In this document: one piece after another, positions 22,771 to 26,223 of the stretch
How positions within the stretch are numbered: position 1 is the stretch's first letter
How the letters are laid out: each line of letters begins with the position of its first letter
Virus record (IMG/VR): IMGVR_UViG_3300047095_001329
Coordinates: 1-26,223 of that record
Reading direction: 5' to 3' (one strand)
DNA from: a virus
DNA: 26,223 nucleotides
Position numbers and translations under genes: made by a program
Notes under the pieces: model-generated
The model's input: the letters and a program-made list of their open reading frames with translations, nothing else
Told to the model about the DNA's origin: nothing
Databases searched by the model: none

Positions 22771-22806
22771 TGGTATTATTATACCATAAGGGCAGAAACT
22801 TGTCAA
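22771..22806 (-). promoter_or_regulatory. Sigma-70-type promoter P1 for the fibre/lysis operon
   Basis: On the minus strand, TTGACA (22801-22806), a 17-bp spacer and TATAAT (22778-22783) are exact consensus, with an extended -10 (TGGTATAAT). The -10 is the centre of the palindrome TGGTATTATTATACCA (22771-22786), which might be an operator. The -35 lies 3 bases beyond the T tract of the upstream terminator. Confidence 0.9.
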
Positions 22807-22809
22807 TGC

Positions 22810-22848
22810 AAAAAAATACCCTGCCCAATGGTTTGAGCAGGGTATTTT
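22810..22848 (-). terminator. Rho-independent terminator of the Ig-repeat gene
   Basis: Arms AAAATACCCTGC (22813-22824) and GCAGGGTATTTT (22837-22848) pair perfectly over 12 bp around a 12-base loop. On the minus strand the stem ends in a run of seven T (22816-22810). It lies about 40 bases past the stop codon at 22888 and directly before P1. Confidence 0.93.
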
Positions 22849-22887
22849 GGCAAGGTATAATTGTGGAAATTTTGCTGATTTAGTGTG

Positions 22888-25800
22888 TTACTGTTCTATG
22901 CCTCCGCCACCACCGCAACTTGTACTGTTGTACTCAATTACACTGGTGTAAGTTCCGCACGCTCCGTTAGCATACACACCCCACAAGGTTGTTCCTGAGC
23001 AGTAATCGCTTAAGAATGTTCCGTATGGTTGAGGCGTGGTTGAAGTCACAGTGTAAGTTTTCTGATTACCACTACCATTAAAATTAATGTAGTAGTCAAA
23101 TGTACCTGCGGATAAAGTTTGATTAGGAAAAGTGAATCCGCCGCTACTATTAAGTGTTTGACTACCAGTTGCTGCACCTGTATACGAGAATGTAGTATTA
23201 GGTACGCCACCCGTAATTACTATGTCAAATAGTGTATTGGCGCATACACTAGTAGGGCCAATTTGCTCGTTGTAAACTGTGGCAGTATTTATAGTTATGC
23301 TGTAAGATTTACTTGCGCTAAAGCCGTCGTTAGAGTAGGCTGTAACAGTAAAATTAGAAGTGCCTGTTGTGCTTGGAGTACCTGTTAAACTTCCATTACT
23401 ACTCAAACTTAAACCATTTGGCAACGACCCGCTGGTCACATAGAAACCGTACGGAGCCTGTGCTCCGCTGGCACTAATAGTTTGGCTATATGCACTATTA
23501 ACAGTTCCATTTGATAAACTTATGGGACTTATAGTAATTGTTGGCGGAGTGCTAATAGTTACGCTGTATGCTTGACTGCCAGTATAACCTTGAGCATCCT
23601 GTGCACGAATAGTAAAGTTGTATGTACTAGCAACATTTGGTGTGCCACTTAGTACTCCGCTACTACTCAAACTTAGGCCATTAGGTAATGATCCGCTAAT
23701 AACGCTAAAGGTATACGGAGAAGTACCTCCACTAGCAGTTATGGTCTGGCTATAGCTACTGGAAGTATATCCGCCAGGTAACGTGCTAGGACTTAAAAAG
23801 ATGGACGGACCTGAAGGAGCAATAAAATACACAGTTGCACTAGCTGTATCGTTTGTGCCGCTGGTTGCAGTTAAGGTAATAGTTGTAGTACCATAACTAT
23901 TTATAGAACCAAGAGCAGGTACACCCGTAGCAGTTAGTGATGTATTAGTATATGGATTATTACCACTTACAGTACTTGTGGTACTAATACTAATACTGCT
24001 TGCATTGCTTACAGTCCATCTAAACTTTGGGGAAGTACCGAACCCACCACTTACACTGCTGCTGTAGCTCTCAGGACTAAATAAGGAGATTTGGAACTGT
24101 GAAATTGTGGGAATAATATTCTCAGGGTCTACTGCAACACTATAGCTGCGTGAACCAGTATAACCGTCCGCGTCAGTAGCCTGCACAGTAAAGTTATATG
24201 TACCTTGCGTAGTAGGCGTACCACTAATACTGCCTCCACTACTTATACTCAATCCACTAGGTAGCGCACCACTGCTAATACTAAAAGTATAACTAGCTCT
24301 ACCACCGCTTGCTGACACAGTTTGATTATAACTGTTATTTACCTTTGTATTTGGCAGCGTAGTAGGCGATACGGTAATAGTAGGCGCTGTTACATTATAG
24401 GTAACGCTGGCCGTAGTTGTACCGCCACTTACGTGTGTGGCCGTTAAGGTATAAGTTCTAGAAGTGTATCTTGTGGGCCCGATTATATCCACAGCAGTTA
24501 AGCTAGTATTGGACAAGTCAGTTACACTTACGCTTGTAGCGTCAGTAGTAGACCACTCAAAATACGGAGTAGTTGCGTATCCACCAGTTACACTAGTGCT
24601 GTAACTACCTCCTGGTGCTTTAACTCTAAAATAGTTAATGGTGGGCCCTATACCTGTAGTAGTAACACTGGCAGATTTTACGTTATTAGTTGCGGCAAAT
24701 TTAACCCACAAATACCTTAATCCTGCCGGTGAGCCAAGAGTGCTACCAGTAAATCCAGTATTTACATAATTGCCACTTTGGTCTAGTGTTAGTGGGCCGT
24801 TTATAAAGGTGCTTGGCTGGCTGGCGGTTGTAGTAACTTGATATGTAAAAGTAGTACCTGGAACGCCCTTTACAGTTAGTGTAAAATTATTATTCCAGCC
24901 TACTGTACTAGGGCTTATACTTACAAACTCGCCAAAACCTTCGTGCACTCTGCTAAGTGTATAAGTGGCCGTTGTGGACACACTACCACTTTGTGACACT
25001 ATGCATTGTAGTGTGGCTGTAATAGCGCCGGCTGTATCACCACTGGTAGTTACTACCGTAACGCTAGAACCTGTGCTAGATCCGCTGATCGAGTATAGCC
25101 CGGCGATACTTGGGTTTACTATTGACCAGCTGTAGCTTATTGCGTTACCATTACCACCAGTAGGGGTAACAAAGTAACTTTGAGTAATAGTACAAGTACT
25201 TGTACTATTACTATCATAACTGCAACTGGTTACTTCAGTGCCACTGGGCTGTATATATGCTGCTAAGGCGGTACCACCGCCAGTGCCACCACCTGCTCCC
25301 AAGTTGGCAGCATCAATACCAAAAATAGTATTAACATTGCTGCCGTAACTATAACTCCAGTTTAAAATAGCATCTTCAAGATTTGCTTCTGTTAGGATGC
25401 GCTTAGCGTATATAGTAGTACCTTGCCTACGTAGTCCACCTTCGTAGTTTCTAACCCAACTACTAAATCCGGTTGTACCTCTGCGCGCTGCAGTAGACTG
25501 GTAGTAGTTTGGTACTAGTACAGCTGGCTGACTGCCTGTGAAGATGTCGGGACTTTCGTTGACACTCTCAGTATCTGTGCCAGTAAACGATATGCTGCTG
25601 AACCCCTTAATCATAAGGTGATCGTTTGCTGCATCAAACACTAAGCTGCCGCCACTATTAAACAGCTGCATACCGTAGCCTTCAGTACTGGCAGGCACAT
25701 TACTCAAGGAGAACACTAGTGCTTCGCCAATAGTGTAGGTAGCACCAGTACCAGCAAAAATAGTGCCGTATATGCTAGTGGTACCTACCACATTGGCAGG

Positions 25801-26223
25801 TATATAGGAGTCCCCAGTAAAGTACACATTACTAGCATTTTCGGGTAGTGTCCACAGCACCAGTCTGTCAGTGCCTGAGCCAACACTAGTTTGAATTCTA
25901 TGGTAGTAGGCTACACCACCGTTTTCAGCAATGTAGTTTGTATACTCAGGCTGTGCTGGTGGTGTAAATCTGCCTAAGAATACTGGCACCGGAAACTGAG
26001 CAGACACAGTACGTTCACCGTTTGCATTGGTAGTTAATATACCAAAACTTGGCTCAGTTGTGTTAGTGGTAAATACTAGTAGTATGGTAGGAAATTGTTG
26101 GCGTTGGGTAGTGTACCCAGTTACAGTAATTTGTGCCCAACCAGTTCCGGCTTGAGTACTGGTGCTTATAGTATGCGGGCCAGCATTAACAAAGTAGTAA
26201 CGAAGTTTATCAGCACCAGGTAC
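22888..26223 (-). CDS. Large surface/virion protein with Ig-like (He_PIG-type) repeats, N-terminus outside window
   Basis: The frame stays open to the right edge, giving at least 1111 residues; the GTG at 26007 is internal, as the 72 codons before it also read as protein without a stop. The visible front contains TILLVFTTNTTEPSFGILTT and a domain to about 25250. Then come tandem beta domains. Three are close to the putative-Ig He_PIG family (near 24140-24390, 23560-23810, 23280-23545), each with Y-x-QT-(V/I)-(S/T)-ASG, LP-x-GLS(I/L)SS and SGTP or TGTP followed by T-(Y/S)-NFT. Two of another type carry PYFEWSTTDATS and PKFRWTVSNASS. The end is Cys-rich (GTFLSDYCSGTTLWGVYANG). It ends in CGGGGGIEQ. 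Such repeats bind carbohydrates or extend surface proteins in phages. Probably a virion protein, transcribed upstream of and separately from the P1 operon. Confidence 0.85.
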   Translation of the reverse strand, partial: VPGADKLRYYFVNAGPHTISTSTQAGTGWAQITVTGYTTQRQQFPTILLVFTTNTTEPSFGILTTNANGERTVSAQFPVPVFLGRFTPPAQPEYTNYIAENGGVAYYHRIQTSVGSGTDRLVLWTLPENASNVYFTGDSYIPANVVGTTSIYGTIFAGTGATYTIGEALVFSLSNVPASTEGYGMQLFNSGGSLVFDAANDHLMIKGFSSISFTGTDTESVNESPDIFTGSQPAVLVPNYYQSTAARRGTTGFSSWVRNYEGGLRRQGTTIYAKRILTEANLEDAILNWSYSYGSNVNTIFGIDAANLGAGGGTGGGTALAAYIQPSGTEVTSCSYDSNSTSTCTITQSYFVTPTGGNGNAISYSWSIVNPSIAGLYSISGSSTGSSVTVVTTSGDTAGAITATLQCIVSQSGSVSTTATYTLSRVHEGFGEFVSISPSTVGWNNNFTLTVKGVPGTTFTYQVTTTASQPSTFINGPLTLDQSGNYVNTGFTGSTLGSPAGLRYLWVKFAATNNVKSASVTTTGIGPTINYFRVKAPGGSYSTSVTGGYATTPYFEWSTTDATSVSVTDLSNTSLTAVDIIGPTRYTSRTYTLTATHVSGGTTTASVTYNVTAPTITVSPTTLPNTKVNNSYNQTVSASGGRASYTFSISSGALPSGLSISSGGSISGTPTTQGTYNFTVQATDADGYTGSRSYSVAVDPENIIPTISQFQISLFSPESYSSSVSGGFGTSPKFRWTVSNASSISISTTSTVSGNNPYTNTSLTATGVPALGSINSYGTTTITLTATSGTNDTASATVYFIAPSGPSIFLSPSTLPGGYTSSSYSQTITASGGTSPYTFSVISGSLPNGLSLSSSGVLSGTPNVASTYNFTIRAQDAQGYTGSQAYSVTISTPPTITISPISLSNGTVNSAYSQTISASGAQAPYGFYVTSGSLPNGLSLSSNGSLTGTPSTTGTSNFTVTAYSNDGFSASKSYSITINTATVYNEQIGPTSVCANTLFDIVITGGVPNTTFSYTGAATGSQTLNSSGGFTFPNQTLSAGTFDYYINFNGSGNQKTYTVTSTTPQPYGTFLSDYCSGTTLWGVYANGACGTYTSVIEYNSTSCGGGGGIEQ

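Noticed and set aside
22888-26007. GTG at 26007 as the start of the Ig-repeat gene
   Set aside because: Reading upstream in frame gives 72 more sense codons to the window edge with protein-like sequence. There is no clear Shine-Dalgarno at 26007, so the gene is cut by the window.

Overview
The window is part of the genome of a tailed dsDNA bacteriophage (Caudoviricetes), most likely an uncultured virus of an aquatic Gram-negative bacterium. The phage assignment rests on fibre genes with an S74 chaperone tail, a GH19 endolysin, a spanin pair, PhoH and a phage-type ribonucleotide reductase. A Gram-negative host is inferred from the two-gene spanin set (inner-membrane protein plus lipoprotein) and from signal peptides of Gram-negative type. 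The two clear promoters match the bacterial sigma-70 consensus almost perfectly, so these units are probably read by host RNA polymerase. There is no terminase, capsid or tail-tube gene here, so the virion morphotype cannot be settled.

Layout from left to right. (1) Bases 1-787, + strand: the C-terminal part of an adenosylcobalamin-dependent (class II) ribonucleoside-triphosphate reductase and a 63-residue protein. This block ends at a hairpin (799-834) that also closes the convergent minus-strand unit. (2) Bases 834-2251, minus strand: promoter P2, phoH and a conserved phage protein of unknown role. (3) Bases 2259-9372, minus strand: ten consecutive envelope-directed genes, namely i-spanin, o-spanin, GH19 endolysin, two large exported low-complexity proteins (Asn/Thr repeats, then Gln-rich), three membrane proteins, a holin-like protein and a small exported protein. 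(4) Bases 9382-21906, minus strand: virion adhesion genes. These are two giant fibres (1346 and 1227 residues) and a smaller 443-residue fibre or baseplate protein, with small accessory genes between them (a paralogous pair, a cupin-like protein and others). (5) Bases 21932-22636: a virion-type protein that is first in the operon driven by promoter P1. (6) Bases 22810-22848: a terminator, followed upstream on the map by the C-terminal 1111 residues of a surface protein with Ig-like repeats that runs off the right edge.

Transcription logic. P1 (-35 at 22801-22806, -10 at 22778-22783) sits just downstream of the terminator of the Ig-repeat gene and appears to drive about 20 kb of tail-fibre and lysis genes down to 2259. 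P2 (-35 at 2246-2251, -10 at 2223-2228) lies inside what looks like the terminator hairpin of that long operon, and drives phoH. Both promoters have TTGACA, a 17-bp spacer and TGnTATAAT. Genes are tightly packed, with many 1-14 nt overlaps and one unusual 71-nt overlap. No stretch above 300 bases lacks a gene; the longest gap (22637-22887) holds the P1 terminator/promoter and leader. I see no tRNA, CRISPR, IS element or attachment site.
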